From: Cryobacterium glucosi
Lineage (GTDB): Bacteria > Actinomycetota > Actinomycetes > Actinomycetales > Microbacteriaceae
DNA length: 64,000 nt
Assembly: GCF_004402235.1 (NCBI RefSeq)
Contig: NZ_SOFS01000023.1
Coordinates: 1 to 64,000 of the forward strand
Reading direction: 5' to 3'
Shown here: positions 17,805-26,153 of the stretch, in pieces
Position numbering within the stretch: the stretch's first letter is position 1
Layout: each line of letters opens with the position of its first letter
Program-made: the position numbers and the translations under genes
Notes under the pieces: model-generated
The model's database searches: none
What the model was told of the DNA's origin: nothing
What the model saw: only the letters and a program-made list of their open reading frames with translations

Positions 17805-18709
17805 CGGAACCACCGGCGTTCCTCGGGCAGGCGGCCGATGAAGACCATCAGGCGGTACGCGATCACCGACACCACAAGTCCGGAGACGATCACGGCAACT
17901 CCGCTGCCGGTGTTGTATGCGACCGCTCCCTCCGGCCGGGAGGACAACAACAGGAGCACGATCCAGGGTGCGGCGACGCCGAGCCTTGCGGCGTTGACGA
18001 CCCACGACTGCCGGGCTTCCACCTCCGCCCGAATCGCGGCATCCTGCCGCAGCCAGGCCGCGAGGTCACGGAGCACGAGGGTGAGGTCACTTCCCCCGAC
18101 CTCCCTGGCCATCCGCAGGGTCTCCAGAATGCGGTCGGCCACCGGATCGGCAAGGCCGGCCTTGAGCCGGTCGACGGAGTAACCGAAACTCCCGGTCGCG
18201 CGGTAGTCGCGGGCGAAGTCGGCGAAGGCGGCCCTCGTCGGCACCGGCCCGGATTCGGCGAGCGTGCTGATGCTGTCGGGCAGGGCGAGGCCGGAGCGCA
18301 CGCCCGAAACCAGGTGGTCGACGACGTCCGGCCAGACCGTACGGTGCGAGCGCCGCCGCTCGCGGGCCCGCCAGAGCACGATCGTCATCGGCACCAGGGT
18401 GCCGACAACGCCGGCGACAAGGGCGAGCACCCTGACTCCGATCAGCGCCTGGGCGAGGGCAGCGCAGGCCAGGCCCAACAGGAGCGAAATCGCCGTGAAC
18501 GCCGGGAGCGGCAGCGAGCCGAGGCCGGCAAGGGCGAGGGACCCGCGCAAGGTCGCAGGGCCGCGCGGCTGGGGCCGTCCGCTTGCGCCGTCAGCCGGGC
18601 TCGGGGGTGAATCCTGTGCGCCCGCCGCCACCCGGCGCCGCGGCCAGAGGAACGGCGCGGCCATGAGCAGCAGGCCGGCGCCGAGGAGGCAGCCCAGCGC
18701 GAGCCTCAT
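17801..18709 (-). CDS. tadB: Tad secretion membrane protein (TadB-like, T2SS F domain)
   Basis: 302 residues. N-terminal hydrophobic segments are separated by a Pro/Gly-rich linker. The F domain contains W-P-D-V-V-D-H-L-V-S-G-V-R-S-G-L-A-L-P, L-R-M-A-R-E-V-G-G-S-D-L and L-R-D-L-A-A-W-L-R, then two C-terminal membrane helices. ATG 18709 overlaps the ATPase stop by four bases. Partner of TadC in the platform. Confidence 0.82.
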   Translation of the reverse strand: MRLALGCLLGAGLLLMAAPFLWPRRRVAAGAQDSPPSPADGASGRPQPRGPATLRGSLALAGLGSLPLPAFTAISLLLGLACAALAQALIGVRVLALVAGVVGTLVPMTIVLWRARERRRSHRTVWPDVVDHLVSGVRSGLALPDSISTLAESGPVPTRAAFADFARDYRATGSFGYSVDRLKAGLADPVADRILETLRMAREVGGSDLTLVLRDLAAWLRQDAAIRAEVEARQSWVVNAARLGVAAPWIVLLLLSSRPEGAVAYNTGSGVAVIVSGLVVSVIAYRLMVFIGRLPEERRWFR

Positions 18710-19941
18710 GCGCGGTCCGCCCGCAACACGATCGCGGGGTCGAGCCCCACCGCCCGGAACTTGGCCAGCTTGCCGGGGTGGCCGCCCGTCGGCGTGAGCC
18801 CGCCCCGGTCGGCGAGGAAGATCGGGCTCGCCTCGATCACGGTGCCGGCGAGCCGTCCGCTGACCGCGAGGATCTCCGTCACCCGCCGGCGCCCGTGCCG
18901 GTCGATCTCGCACTGCACGACGATGTCGATGCACCCGGCGACGGTCGGCAGCACGAACGCGGAATCGATGTTGCGCCCCGCGAGCAACGGCAGCGTGCAG
19001 AGCTTGGCGAGGGCGTCCCTCGCACTGTTCGCGTGGATGGAGCACATCCCCGGAAGGCCGCTGTTGAGGGCGATCAGGAGGTCGAGGCTCTCGGCCTCGC
19101 GAACCTCGCCGACGACGAGGCGGTCGGGGCGCATCCGCAATGACTCCTTGATCAGTCGCCGCAAGGTGATCTCGCCACGACCCTCGAGGCTCGGCTGCCG
19201 GCACTGCATCGACACGACGTCGCGGGCGGACAGGTCGAGTTCGAAGGTCTCCTCGACCGTCACGATCCGTTCGTTGCGCCGGGTCGCCGACAGCAGGGCG
19301 TTCAGCATCGTGGTCTTCCCGGTCTGGGTGGCTCCCGACACGAGGATGTTCTGTCCGGCGAGCACGCACATCCGCAGGAACTCCGAGGCCTGCTGGGTGA
19401 GCGAGCCGAGTCCGACGAGCTGGTTCAGGTCGCGGATGCGCCGGGTAAACTTCCGGATGTTGACCGACCACTCCCGCGTGATGTCGGGAATCACGACGTG
19501 AAGCCGCGAACCATCCGGCAGGGAGGCGTCGACGAACGGTGAACTCAGGTCGACACGACGGCCGGAGGCCTGCAGCATCCGTTCGACGAGGTCGCGCACC
19601 TCCCGTGCGGTGAGGACCATGTCGGTGAGTTCGGGTACGCCGTCCCGAGCGACGAACACCAGGGACGGTCCATTGATCCAGATCTCCTCGATCTCCGGAT
19701 CGTCGAGGAGCGGCTGGAGCGCCCCGAACCCGGTCAGGGAGGCGACGACTTCCCTGGCCGCCTGATGCTCGTCGGAGATGAGCGGGTGCGCCCCGCCGAG
19801 GGCCCGCTCGCTGTAGCGCTGGAGCTCGGCGCGCACATACCGTTCGGCGAGGTTCTCGTCGGAGGCGAGGTCGACGCCGTCACGGCGCACCCGGGAGCGC
19901 ACCTGCTCGGTGATGATGCGGACGGCCTCGCTCATGCGCAC
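18706..19941 (-). CDS. cpaF: Tad/CpaF-family secretion ATPase
   Basis: A 411-residue hexameric ATPase of the CpaF/TadA family. Walker A is G-A-T-Q-T-G-K-T (203-210); the Asp box and Walker B regions are V-E-E-T-F-E-L and R-M-R-P-D-R-L-V-V-G-E-V-R, and the His box is M-C-S-I-H-A-N-S. The N-terminal domain has G-F-G-A-L-Q-P-L-L-D-D-P-E-I-E-E-I-W-I-N-G. It powers assembly of the pilus or secretion through TadB/TadC and is the first gene of the seven-gene cluster. A second ATG two codons in is equally possible. No TadZ-like gene precedes it; the next gene upstream belongs to another unit. Confidence 0.9.
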   Translation of the reverse strand: MRMSEAVRIITEQVRSRVRRDGVDLASDENLAERYVRAELQRYSERALGGAHPLISDEHQAAREVVASLTGFGALQPLLDDPEIEEIWINGPSLVFVARDGVPELTDMVLTAREVRDLVERMLQASGRRVDLSSPFVDASLPDGSRLHVVIPDITREWSVNIRKFTRRIRDLNQLVGLGSLTQQASEFLRMCVLAGQNILVSGATQTGKTTMLNALLSATRRNERIVTVEETFELDLSARDVVSMQCRQPSLEGRGEITLRRLIKESLRMRPDRLVVGEVREAESLDLLIALNSGLPGMCSIHANSARDALAKLCTLPLLAGRNIDSAFVLPTVAGCIDIVVQCEIDRHGRRRVTEILAVSGRLAGTVIEASPIFLADRGGLTPTGGHPGKLAKFRAVGLDPAIVLRADRA

Positions 19942-20025
19942 AGTGTGCCCGGACGGCCGGATCCCCGTTGAAGTTATCCACAGGCATCCGCCGCCCGGGC
20001 CGCACTCCGCAATGCTCCCGTCGGA

Positions 20026-20796
20026 TCAGCGGGCCGACCAGCCGCCGTCCATGCCATAGCTCGAGCCGGTGACCATCGCCGCGTCCGTCGAGGCGAGCCA
20101 GGCCACGAGCGAACCGACCTCCGCCGGCTCGACGAGGCGCTTGACCGCGCTCTCGGTGAGCATGATCCGGCTGAGCACCTCCGCCTCCGGGATCCCGTGC
20201 ACGACGGCCTGGTCGGCGATCTGCTTCTCGACCATCGGCGTGCGCACATAGCCGGGGCTGACACAGTTGCTCGTGACACCGTGGTCACCGCCCTCGAGGG
20301 CGGTCACCTTCGAGAGCCCCTCGAGCCCGTGCTTCGCCGAGACGTATGCGGCCTTGAACGGCGACGCACGGATGCCGTGCACCGAGGTGACATTGACCAC
20401 CCGTCCGAAACCGCGTTTGTACATCCCAGGGAGCGCCGCCCGGATCAGCAGGAACGGGGCCTCGAGCATGAGGGCGAGGATCAGCCGGAAGTCGGCGGGG
20501 TCGAAGTCGGGGATCGGGTTGATGCGCTGGATCCCAGCGTTGTTCACGAGGATGTCCACGTCGCCGAGCACGTCCGCGAGCCGGGCGTCCGTCAGGGCCG
20601 GAGTGTCGGCGAGGTTGACGTCCCACGTCGAACCGTGAACCTCCGCGGCGAGCACCGAAGCACTCGCCGCGTCGATGTCGGCGACCGTGACGTGGGCTCC
20701 GCGGGCAGCGAGGGAGCGCACGACGGCCTCGCCGATGCCGCTCGCTCCCCCGGTGACGAGGGCGCGCCTCCCTGCGAGGGACTGTTCCACGGTCAA
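20026..20796 (-). CDS. Short-chain dehydrogenase, probable 3-hydroxybutyrate dehydrogenase
   Basis: 256 residues of a classical SDR: cofactor motif TGGASGIG (15-22), N-N-A-G (85-88), and catalytic S138, Y151 and K155. An acidic residue in V-A-D-I-D after the second strand (D40) favours NAD over NADP. The stretches S-V-H-G-I-R-A-S-P-F-K-A-A-Y-V-S-A-K-H-G and V-C/N-C-V-S-P-G-Y-V-R-T-P-M-V-E-K-Q resemble D-3-hydroxybutyrate dehydrogenases. The start overlaps the stop of the MHS-family transporter (ATGA), so the two work together, presumably uptake and oxidation of a hydroxy acid. Confidence 0.75.
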   Translation of the reverse strand: MTVEQSLAGRRALVTGGASGIGEAVVRSLAARGAHVTVADIDAASASVLAAEVHGSTWDVNLADTPALTDARLADVLGDVDILVNNAGIQRINPIPDFDPADFRLILALMLEAPFLLIRAALPGMYKRGFGRVVNVTSVHGIRASPFKAAYVSAKHGLEGLSKVTALEGGDHGVTSNCVSPGYVRTPMVEKQIADQAVVHGIPEAEVLSRIMLTESAVKRLVEPAEVGSLVAWLASTDAAMVTGSSYGMDGGWSAR

Positions 20797-22196
20797 CGCA
20801 GCGCCGGGGCCGGTTCGAGGCCGTGCCTGGCGGCATCCGCTGCGTCAACGTCGCGGAGCGAGATGCCGTTGGTCTCCTTGAGTGTCACAACGGCGACGAC
20901 CGTGATCGCACACGCGATCACGAGGTAGAACGCGACCGGCAGCCAGGACTTGTACTGCTGGAGCAGCGCCGTCGCGATGATGGGCGCGAGCGAGCCGGCG
21001 AGGATCGACGTGACCTGGTAGCCGAGGGAGACGCCGGAGTAGCGCATCCGGGTCGGGAACATCTCGGCCATGATCGCCGGCTGCCCGGCGTACATGAAGG
21101 CGTGGAAGCACAGCCCGATCGTGATCGCGGCGACGATGACGACCGGGTTGAGGGTGTCGAACATCGGGAAGGCGAAGAACGCCCAGCTGGCCCCGAGAAT
21201 CGCGCCGGTGAGGTAGATCGGTTTGCGGCCGAAGCGGTCGGAGAGCCTGCCGACCTGCGGGATCACGAGGAAGTGCACGACGTGGGCGATCAGCAGGGCC
21301 AGGAGCAGCTGGCTGGTGTTGTACTTGTGCACCGTGACGAGGTACACGATCGAGAAGCTCACGATCGTGTAGTAGAGGATGTTCTCGGCGAACCGCAGCC
21401 CCATCGCGCCGAGGATGCCGCGCGGGTACTTGCGGACGACCTCCATCACGCCGTAGCTGATGGCCTTCTCGGCCTCGACCTGGGCGCGGGCCTCGAGGAA
21501 GATCGGCGCTTCGCTGACATGGGTGCGGATGTAGTAGCCGATCACCACAATGATCGCGGACAGCCAGAAGGCCACCCGCCAGCCCCAGCCGAGGAATTGC
21601 TCCGCAGGCAGGATCCACGACATGGTGAGCAGCACGAGGGTCGCGAGCAGGTTGCCGACCGGGACGGCGGCCTGCGGCCAGCTCGCCCAGAAGCCGCGGG
21701 ACTTGTCCGGGCTGTGCTCCGCGACGAGCAGCACGGCGCCGCCCCATTCCCCGCCGACGGCGAAGCCCTGGATGAAGCGGAGTGCAACGAGCAGCGCGGG
21801 CGCCCAGTATCCGATCGTGTTGTAGCCGGGCAGGCAGCCCATCAGGAAGGTCGCGGCCCCGACGAGGATGATCGTGACCTGCAGGGTGTGCTTGCGGCCC
21901 AGGCGATCGCCGATCTGGCCGAAGACGATGCCTCCGAGCGGCCGGGCGATGAAGCCCACCGCGTAGGTGAGGAACGCGGCGATGATCCCGTCGAGTTCGC
22001 TGCCCGCGTTCGGGAAGAAGAACTTACCGAAGACGAGGCTCGCCGCAGTCGCATAGAGGAAGAATTCGTACCATTCGACGACCGTGCCGACCATCGAGGC
22101 GGCCACGATCTTCCTGAGGCCGGAGGTCTCTTCCCGGTCGTCGCGGGATCCCGCGCCTCCGGGGCTGTCGGCAGTGATGCGTTCGTTGACGCTCAT
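20793..22196 (-). CDS. MHS-family metabolite:H+ symporter (MFS)
   Basis: 467 residues, 12 membrane segments, of the metabolite:H+ symporter branch of MFS. It has M-V-G-T-V-V-E-W-Y-E-F-F-L-Y, then F-G-Q-I-G-D-R-L-G-R-K-H-T-L (motif A) and R-F-I-Q-G-F-A-V-G-G-E-W-G-G-A-V-L. Relatives carry organic acids such as citrate, alpha-ketoglutarate, shikimate or betaines. ATG 22196 has AAGGAG eight bases upstream. It is followed by and overlaps the hydroxybutyrate-dehydrogenase-like gene and is divergent from a LysR-type regulator, which is the likely controller. Confidence 0.88.
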   Translation of the reverse strand: MSVNERITADSPGGAGSRDDREETSGLRKIVAASMVGTVVEWYEFFLYATAASLVFGKFFFPNAGSELDGIIAAFLTYAVGFIARPLGGIVFGQIGDRLGRKHTLQVTIILVGAATFLMGCLPGYNTIGYWAPALLVALRFIQGFAVGGEWGGAVLLVAEHSPDKSRGFWASWPQAAVPVGNLLATLVLLTMSWILPAEQFLGWGWRVAFWLSAIIVVIGYYIRTHVSEAPIFLEARAQVEAEKAISYGVMEVVRKYPRGILGAMGLRFAENILYYTIVSFSIVYLVTVHKYNTSQLLLALLIAHVVHFLVIPQVGRLSDRFGRKPIYLTGAILGASWAFFAFPMFDTLNPVVIVAAITIGLCFHAFMYAGQPAIMAEMFPTRMRYSGVSLGYQVTSILAGSLAPIIATALLQQYKSWLPVAFYLVIACAITVVAVVTLKETNGISLRDVDAADAARHGLEPAPALR

Positions 22197-22323
22197 GTCT
22201 GTCTCCTTCGGTGTCTTCGCTGACACTGTCGCTGGATGCCGGGGGCGGGTCGCCGCCCTGGCTCCACCGAGTATTGCCGCCCGTCGGCTCTGCGGCCATG
22301 ACCACTTCCGAACTCCGTGTGTG

Positions 22324-22329
22324 CATAAT
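22324..22329 (+). promoter_or_regulatory. -10-like element of the LysR gene
   Basis: CATAAT ends seven bases before the ATG at 22337. In actinobacteria this spacing puts the transcription start on the start codon, giving a leaderless mRNA. No good -35 was found at the right distance. Confidence 0.4.
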
Positions 22330-22336
22330 TGCAGAT

Positions 22337-23263
22337 ATGACCGGACCCCGCCCCACCCTGCCGCCGAACGCCGACGACCTCCTCGTGCTGCTCGCGGTCG
22401 CACGCAGCGGCCGTTTCGTGACCGCGGCGGAAAGTCTCGGCCTCAATCACACCACGGTCTCGCGCCGCATTGCAGCCCTCGAGAAGGCACTCGACGGCCG
22501 GGTGCTGTCCCGCACGGTCGGCGGCTGGGAGCTCACGGAACTCGGCTCCCGCGCGGTCAACGCCGCGGAAAACGTCGAGGCCGCCGTCTCCCTGCTCGGC
22601 GGCCCTCCCGGGCAGGCCGCTCAGCTCTCCGGCGTCGTGCGGCTCTCGGCGACGGATGGCTTCAGCGCGTACATCGCAACGCCGGCGGTCGCCGCGCTGC
22701 AGCGCCGGCATCCCGGCCTGCGGGTCGAGATCGTCACGGTGACGCGGCGCGCGCTCCAGCACCGGTCGGGACTCGATATCGAGGTCGTCGTCGGAGAGCC
22801 TCAGGTGCACCGGGCCGACGCGATCCTGCTCGGGCACTATGTCCTGGGCATGTATGCGTCGCGGGACTACCTGGCCGAGAACGGCACGCCCGTGAGCGTT
22901 GCAGAGCTCACCGAGCATCCGCTCGTCTACTTCGTCGATTCGATGCTGCTCGTCGACGACCTCGATGCCCCCAGGCGGCAGGTGCCGTCGATGCGCCCCT
23001 CGCTGAGTTCGACCAACGTGTTCGTGCACGTCGAAGCGACCAGGGCGGGAGCAGGGATCGGTTTCCTGCCGTGTTTCATGGCCGACCAGCACCCGGACCT
23101 CGTGCGCCTCCTGCCGGACAAGTTCAACGAGGAACTGCCGTACTGGATGGTGCTCCGCGCCGAGTCCCTGCACCAGCCCGCCGTCGCCGCCGTCGTCGAC
23201 GCCCTCCGTGCCCGAACCGCGGCGTTCACCCACGCCCTGCAGGGCCGCGGAGGGGCAGGCTGA
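22337..23263 (+). CDS. LysR-family transcriptional regulator
   Basis: 308 residues. The N-terminal helix-turn-helix has L-L-V-L-L-A-V-A-R-S-G-R-F-V-T-A-A-E-S-L-G-L-N-H-type sequence followed by T-T-V-S-R-R-I-A-A-L-E. The rest is the ligand-binding domain, with V-R-L-S-A-T-D-G-F and the final A-G-A-G-I-G-F-L-P-C-F. The start is ATG 22337; an upstream ATG at 22298 would add residues before the conserved part. It is divergent from the MHS transporter/dehydrogenase pair across a 140-base gap and very probably regulates it. Confidence 0.88.
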   Translation: MTGPRPTLPPNADDLLVLLAVARSGRFVTAAESLGLNHTTVSRRIAALEKALDGRVLSRTVGGWELTELGSRAVNAAENVEAAVSLLGGPPGQAAQLSGVVRLSATDGFSAYIATPAVAALQRRHPGLRVEIVTVTRRALQHRSGLDIEVVVGEPQVHRADAILLGHYVLGMYASRDYLAENGTPVSVAELTEHPLVYFVDSMLLVDDLDAPRRQVPSMRPSLSSTNVFVHVEATRAGAGIGFLPCFMADQHPDLVRLLPDKFNEELPYWMVLRAESLHQPAVAAVVDALRARTAAFTHALQGRGGAG

Positions 23264-23295
23264 CCAGACGATCTGGCTACACTGGAACGGCACAA

Positions 23296-23377
23296 GCGGG
23301 AGTGGTGAAATTGGCAGACACGCAGGATTTAGGTTCCTGTGCTTTCGAGCGTGGGGGTTCAAGTCCCCTCTCCCGCA
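23296..23377 (+). tRNA. tRNA-Leu(TAG)
   Basis: Class II tRNA with acceptor stem GCGGGAG/CTCCCGC, anticodon stem CAGGA/TCCTG with loop TTTAGGT (anticodon TAG), a short variable arm and T arm GGGGGTTCAAGTCCCC. Discriminator A at 23377. CCA is not encoded; the next bases are CAT, where AT begins a start codon. A -10-like TACACT lies at 23278-23283. Confidence 0.95.
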
Positions 23378-23378
23378 C

Positions 23379-24080
23379 ATGATGAGCACATCGGCCCTCG
23401 ACGGCCAACTGACCGATGTGCTCGCGAACACGGGCGTCATCGTGTTCTACCTGCTCGTCTGGGCCCTCGTCTTCGCCGGGACCGCGGTATTCCTCGGAGT
23501 CTTCATCCCGTTCATCACCGGGGATTCGCTCCTGTTCGGGTCCGGGCTCGTCGCGGCATCGGCGGCGAACGTGGACATCGTCGTGCTGATGATCGGAACC
23601 GGAATCGCCGCATTCCTCGGCGACCAGGTCGGATTCCTGCTCGGGAGGCATTTCGGCCGCGGCTACCTCGATCGCCGCGGTGGCCGTCGCACCCGCGCTG
23701 CCATCGTGAAGACCGAGGCCTTCTACCGCAAGTACGGCTGGTGGTCGGTCGTGATCGCCCGGTTCATGCCCTGGGCGCGCGTCTTCGTGCCCGTCATCGC
23801 AGGGGTCGGCCGGATGAACTACTACCGGTTCCTCTCCAGTAACCTCGTCGGCGCACTCGCCTGGGGCGTCGGGCTCACCCTGACGGGATACTTCGCGGCG
23901 AGCCTGCCCGGCGTGAAGAGCGCCGCGTACGCCATCGCCGGGGTCTTCATCGCGGCATCCATCTTCTTCGGAGGCCGCACCTGGCTCGCCGACCGCGCCG
24001 AGAACCGCCGGGACGCGGCCGGCGGCGGCCGACCAGACGGCCCGGCCGATACCCCGGCCGACGACCCCGCGGCCGGGTAA
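23379..24080 (+). CDS. DedA-family membrane protein
   Basis: 233 residues from the ATG at 23379 (a second ATG follows directly). The DedA domain has F-I-P-F-I-T-G-D-S-L-L-F, then F-L-G-D-Q-V-G-F-L-L-G-R-H-F-G and R-F-M-P-W-A-R-V-F-V-P-V-I-A-G-V-G-R-M, with 5-6 hydrophobic segments and a polar Pro/Asp-rich tail. DedA proteins are lipid scramblases/flippases, including undecaprenyl-phosphate recycling. No Shine-Dalgarno is possible: the start lies one base after the mature end of tRNA-Leu, so the message must be a tRNA read-through product or be freed by 3' tRNA processing. A second DedA gene follows. Confidence 0.88.
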   Translation: MMSTSALDGQLTDVLANTGVIVFYLLVWALVFAGTAVFLGVFIPFITGDSLLFGSGLVAASAANVDIVVLMIGTGIAAFLGDQVGFLLGRHFGRGYLDRRGGRRTRAAIVKTEAFYRKYGWWSVVIARFMPWARVFVPVIAGVGRMNYYRFLSSNLVGALAWGVGLTLTGYFAASLPGVKSAAYAIAGVFIAASIFFGGRTWLADRAENRRDAAGGGRPDGPADTPADDPAAG

Positions 24081-24178
24081 TTCACGGGTTCCACCCTCCC
24101 TTTAGCGCTAGCCTGTAACAGACCATCCTGCTCATCACCGTGCGGTCGCCATGGCCACCACCGACTGGAGTCATCTTC

Positions 24179-24934
24179 GTGCTCAACACTGCTCTCAACC
24201 ACGCCGGACTCATCCCGTGGCTTGACCCGGTAAACATCATCGACGGGTTCGGTCCATGGGCCCTGCTCGGAGTGTGCGCGATCATCTTCGCCGAAACCGG
24301 CCTTCTCGTCGGCTTCCTGCTGCCCGGCGACACCCTCCTCGTCATCACCGGCCTCCTCACCTTCGCGGGCGTCATCCACATCAACATCTGGTGGGTCGCC
24401 CTCGCCATCGGCTTCGCGGCGTTCCTCGGCGGCGAGGTCGGCTACCTGATCGGTCACAAGCTCGGCCCGCGCGTCTTCGAACGCAAGGAATCCGGACTGT
24501 TCAGCGTCGAGAACGTGCAGCGCACCAACGGTTTCTTCGAACGCTTCGGCGGCTTCGCCGTGATCATCGCACGCTTCGTGCCGATCGTGCGCACGTTCGC
24601 ACCCGTCGCCGCGGGCGTCGGCCACATGAATTACCGCAAGTATTCCCTGTACAACCTCGTCGGCGCCATGATCTGGGGCGCCGGCCTCACCTTCGGGGGG
24701 TACTTCCTGGGGTACATCCCGCCGGTCGCCGACTTCGTCACGCACTACATCGACCTGATCCTGATCGCGGCCGTGCTCGGCACGCTCATCCCCACCGCGT
24801 TCCACTACGTGCAGTCCTCGCGCAAGGCGAAGAAGGCCAAGGCGCTCGCCGCGGCCGCGCCGGCGACGACCGACACCGGCAGCCTCGTCCTCGACGCGGA
24901 TGTCTTCACCGGCCACCCCAAGCACGACGACTAA
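24179..24934 (+). CDS. DedA-family membrane protein
   Basis: 251 residues from GTG 24179, which has GGAG nine bases upstream; an ATG 39 bases earlier gives a poor N-terminus. It has F-A-E-T-G-L-L-V-G-F-L-L-P-G-D-T-L-L, then G-G-E-V-G-Y-L-I-G-H-K-L-G and A-R-F-V-P-I-V-R-T-F-A-P-V-A-A-G-V-G-H-M. That set is the classic DedA arrangement, more canonical than the neighbour. Its Lys/Ala-rich tail is cytoplasmic. It may be in one transcript with the first DedA gene. A long inverted repeat follows the stop. Confidence 0.9.
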   Translation: MLNTALNHAGLIPWLDPVNIIDGFGPWALLGVCAIIFAETGLLVGFLLPGDTLLVITGLLTFAGVIHINIWWVALAIGFAAFLGGEVGYLIGHKLGPRVFERKESGLFSVENVQRTNGFFERFGGFAVIIARFVPIVRTFAPVAAGVGHMNYRKYSLYNLVGAMIWGAGLTFGGYFLGYIPPVADFVTHYIDLILIAAVLGTLIPTAFHYVQSSRKAKKAKALAAAAPATTDTGSLVLDADVFTGHPKHDD

Positions 24935-24966
24935 CACTCCCCATCGCGGACTCCAGCGCGCGCTGC

Positions 24967-25052
24967 GTTCCGAATTCAGGAGCTGAGCCCGGCTGAACCG
25001 CTTCAGGAGTGCGTTGATCCCGGTTCCGGGCCTCAACTCCTGAATTCGGAAC
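24967..25052. repeat. Long inverted repeat, copy 1 of a dispersed type
   Basis: GTTCCGAATTCAGGAG (24967-24982) faces its exact complement (25037-25052) across a 54-base loop; TGAG/CTCA next to the arms adds pairs after one mismatch. The same 16-base arm forms an element at 57282-57367 with an unrelated loop. It lies between two convergent genes and could end transcription from both sides. Confidence 0.85.
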
Positions 25053-25104
25053 AGGCGCGGACGTCATTGAGGCGCGCGCGGGGAGTGGAAGCGGGAGGTC
25101 GGGG

Positions 25105-26028
25105 TCAGCGGTGCGGGAAGTCCTCGTGATCGGCATGCTCGGCCGGCTCGAGCTGGAACGTGGAGTGCTCGACATCGAAGTGGGTGCTGAGGCACTCCGA
25201 GAGGGCGTCGAGCAGCGCCCCTGAGCCGCCGGACTGCAGTACGGCGGGTTCGACGACGACGTGCGCACTGAACACGTGCGCGCCGGACGTGATCGCCCAG
25301 ACGTGCACGTCGTGCACCGCTGCGACCCCCGGCGTTTCGATGAGGTGCCTGCGGATCTCTGCGACGTCGGTGTCGACGGGCACCGATTCGCTGAGCACCC
25401 GTACGACGTCTCTGAGCAGGGTGAAGCTGCGGGGCACGATCATGGCCGCGATCAGCAGGGACGCAATCGAGTCCGCCTGCTCGAAACCGGTGGTGAGGAT
25501 GACCCCGGCCGCGACGATGACCGCGACGGAGCCGAGAGTGTCTCCGAGTACCTCGAGGTAGGCGCCACGCATGTTGATCGAGGAGCCGGCAGCAGGGCGC
25601 AGCAGGAGCAGCGCGCCGATGTTCGCGACGAGGCCGATCACGGCGACCCAGAGCATCGGTCCGGCCTGAACGTGGCCCTCGCCCGGCCCGAGCAGCCGGG
25701 AAACCGCGCCGATCACGACGGACACGGCGACGCCGAGCAGGATCAGCCCATTGATGAGCGCGCCGAACACTTCGGCGCGCTGGTAGCCGAACGTCTGCCG
25801 GTCCGTCGCCGGCCGGGCGGCCACGACGGTGGCGATGAGGGCGATGATCAGGCCGGCAAGGTCCGAGAACATGTGCCCGGCATCCGCGAGCAGGGCAAGC
25901 GACCCGGTCAGCCAGGCCCCCGCGACCTCGACGAGGAGCACGAGGGCGACGATCCCGATCGCGAAGGACAACCGGGTGCGATTGGTGGCGGATGCCTGCC
26001 CGTGCCCGTGCGCGTGATCGTGGCCCAT
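25105..26028 (-). CDS. CDF-family metal cation exporter
   Basis: 307 residues. A His-rich start (M-G-H-D-H-A-H-G-H-G) precedes six membrane segments. Segment 2 has the metal site L-A-D-A-G-H-M-F-S-D; segment 5 has Y-L-E-V-L-G-D-T-L-G-S, so its usual H-x-x-x-D is E-x-x-x-D here. The C-terminal cytoplasmic domain has V-H-D-V-H-V-W and a final H-F-D-V-E-H-S-T. The family exports Zn, Co, Mn or Fe in exchange for protons. The changed residue in segment 5 may alter metal choice. Single gene, convergent with the DedA gene. Confidence 0.9.
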   Translation of the reverse strand: MGHDHAHGHGQASATNRTRLSFAIGIVALVLLVEVAGAWLTGSLALLADAGHMFSDLAGLIIALIATVVAARPATDRQTFGYQRAEVFGALINGLILLGVAVSVVIGAVSRLLGPGEGHVQAGPMLWVAVIGLVANIGALLLLRPAAGSSINMRGAYLEVLGDTLGSVAVIVAAGVILTTGFEQADSIASLLIAAMIVPRSFTLLRDVVRVLSESVPVDTDVAEIRRHLIETPGVAAVHDVHVWAITSGAHVFSAHVVVEPAVLQSGGSGALLDALSECLSTHFDVEHSTFQLEPAEHADHEDFPHR

Positions 26029-26153
26029 GCCTCCACGCTAGGCGGTGCCGGGGCGCGTCGCCAGTTCAGCGCCCAGTTGGGAATGAGAGCCGTTATCAGG
26101 GCTTGAGCGGCGCCTCCGCCGGTATCGAGACCGGTGCCGGTGCCGGTGCCGGA

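Noticed and set aside
24967-25052. Inverted repeat as the ends of an insertion sequence
   Set aside because: Only ~54 bases lie between the arms, with no room for a transposase, and no target duplication is visible.
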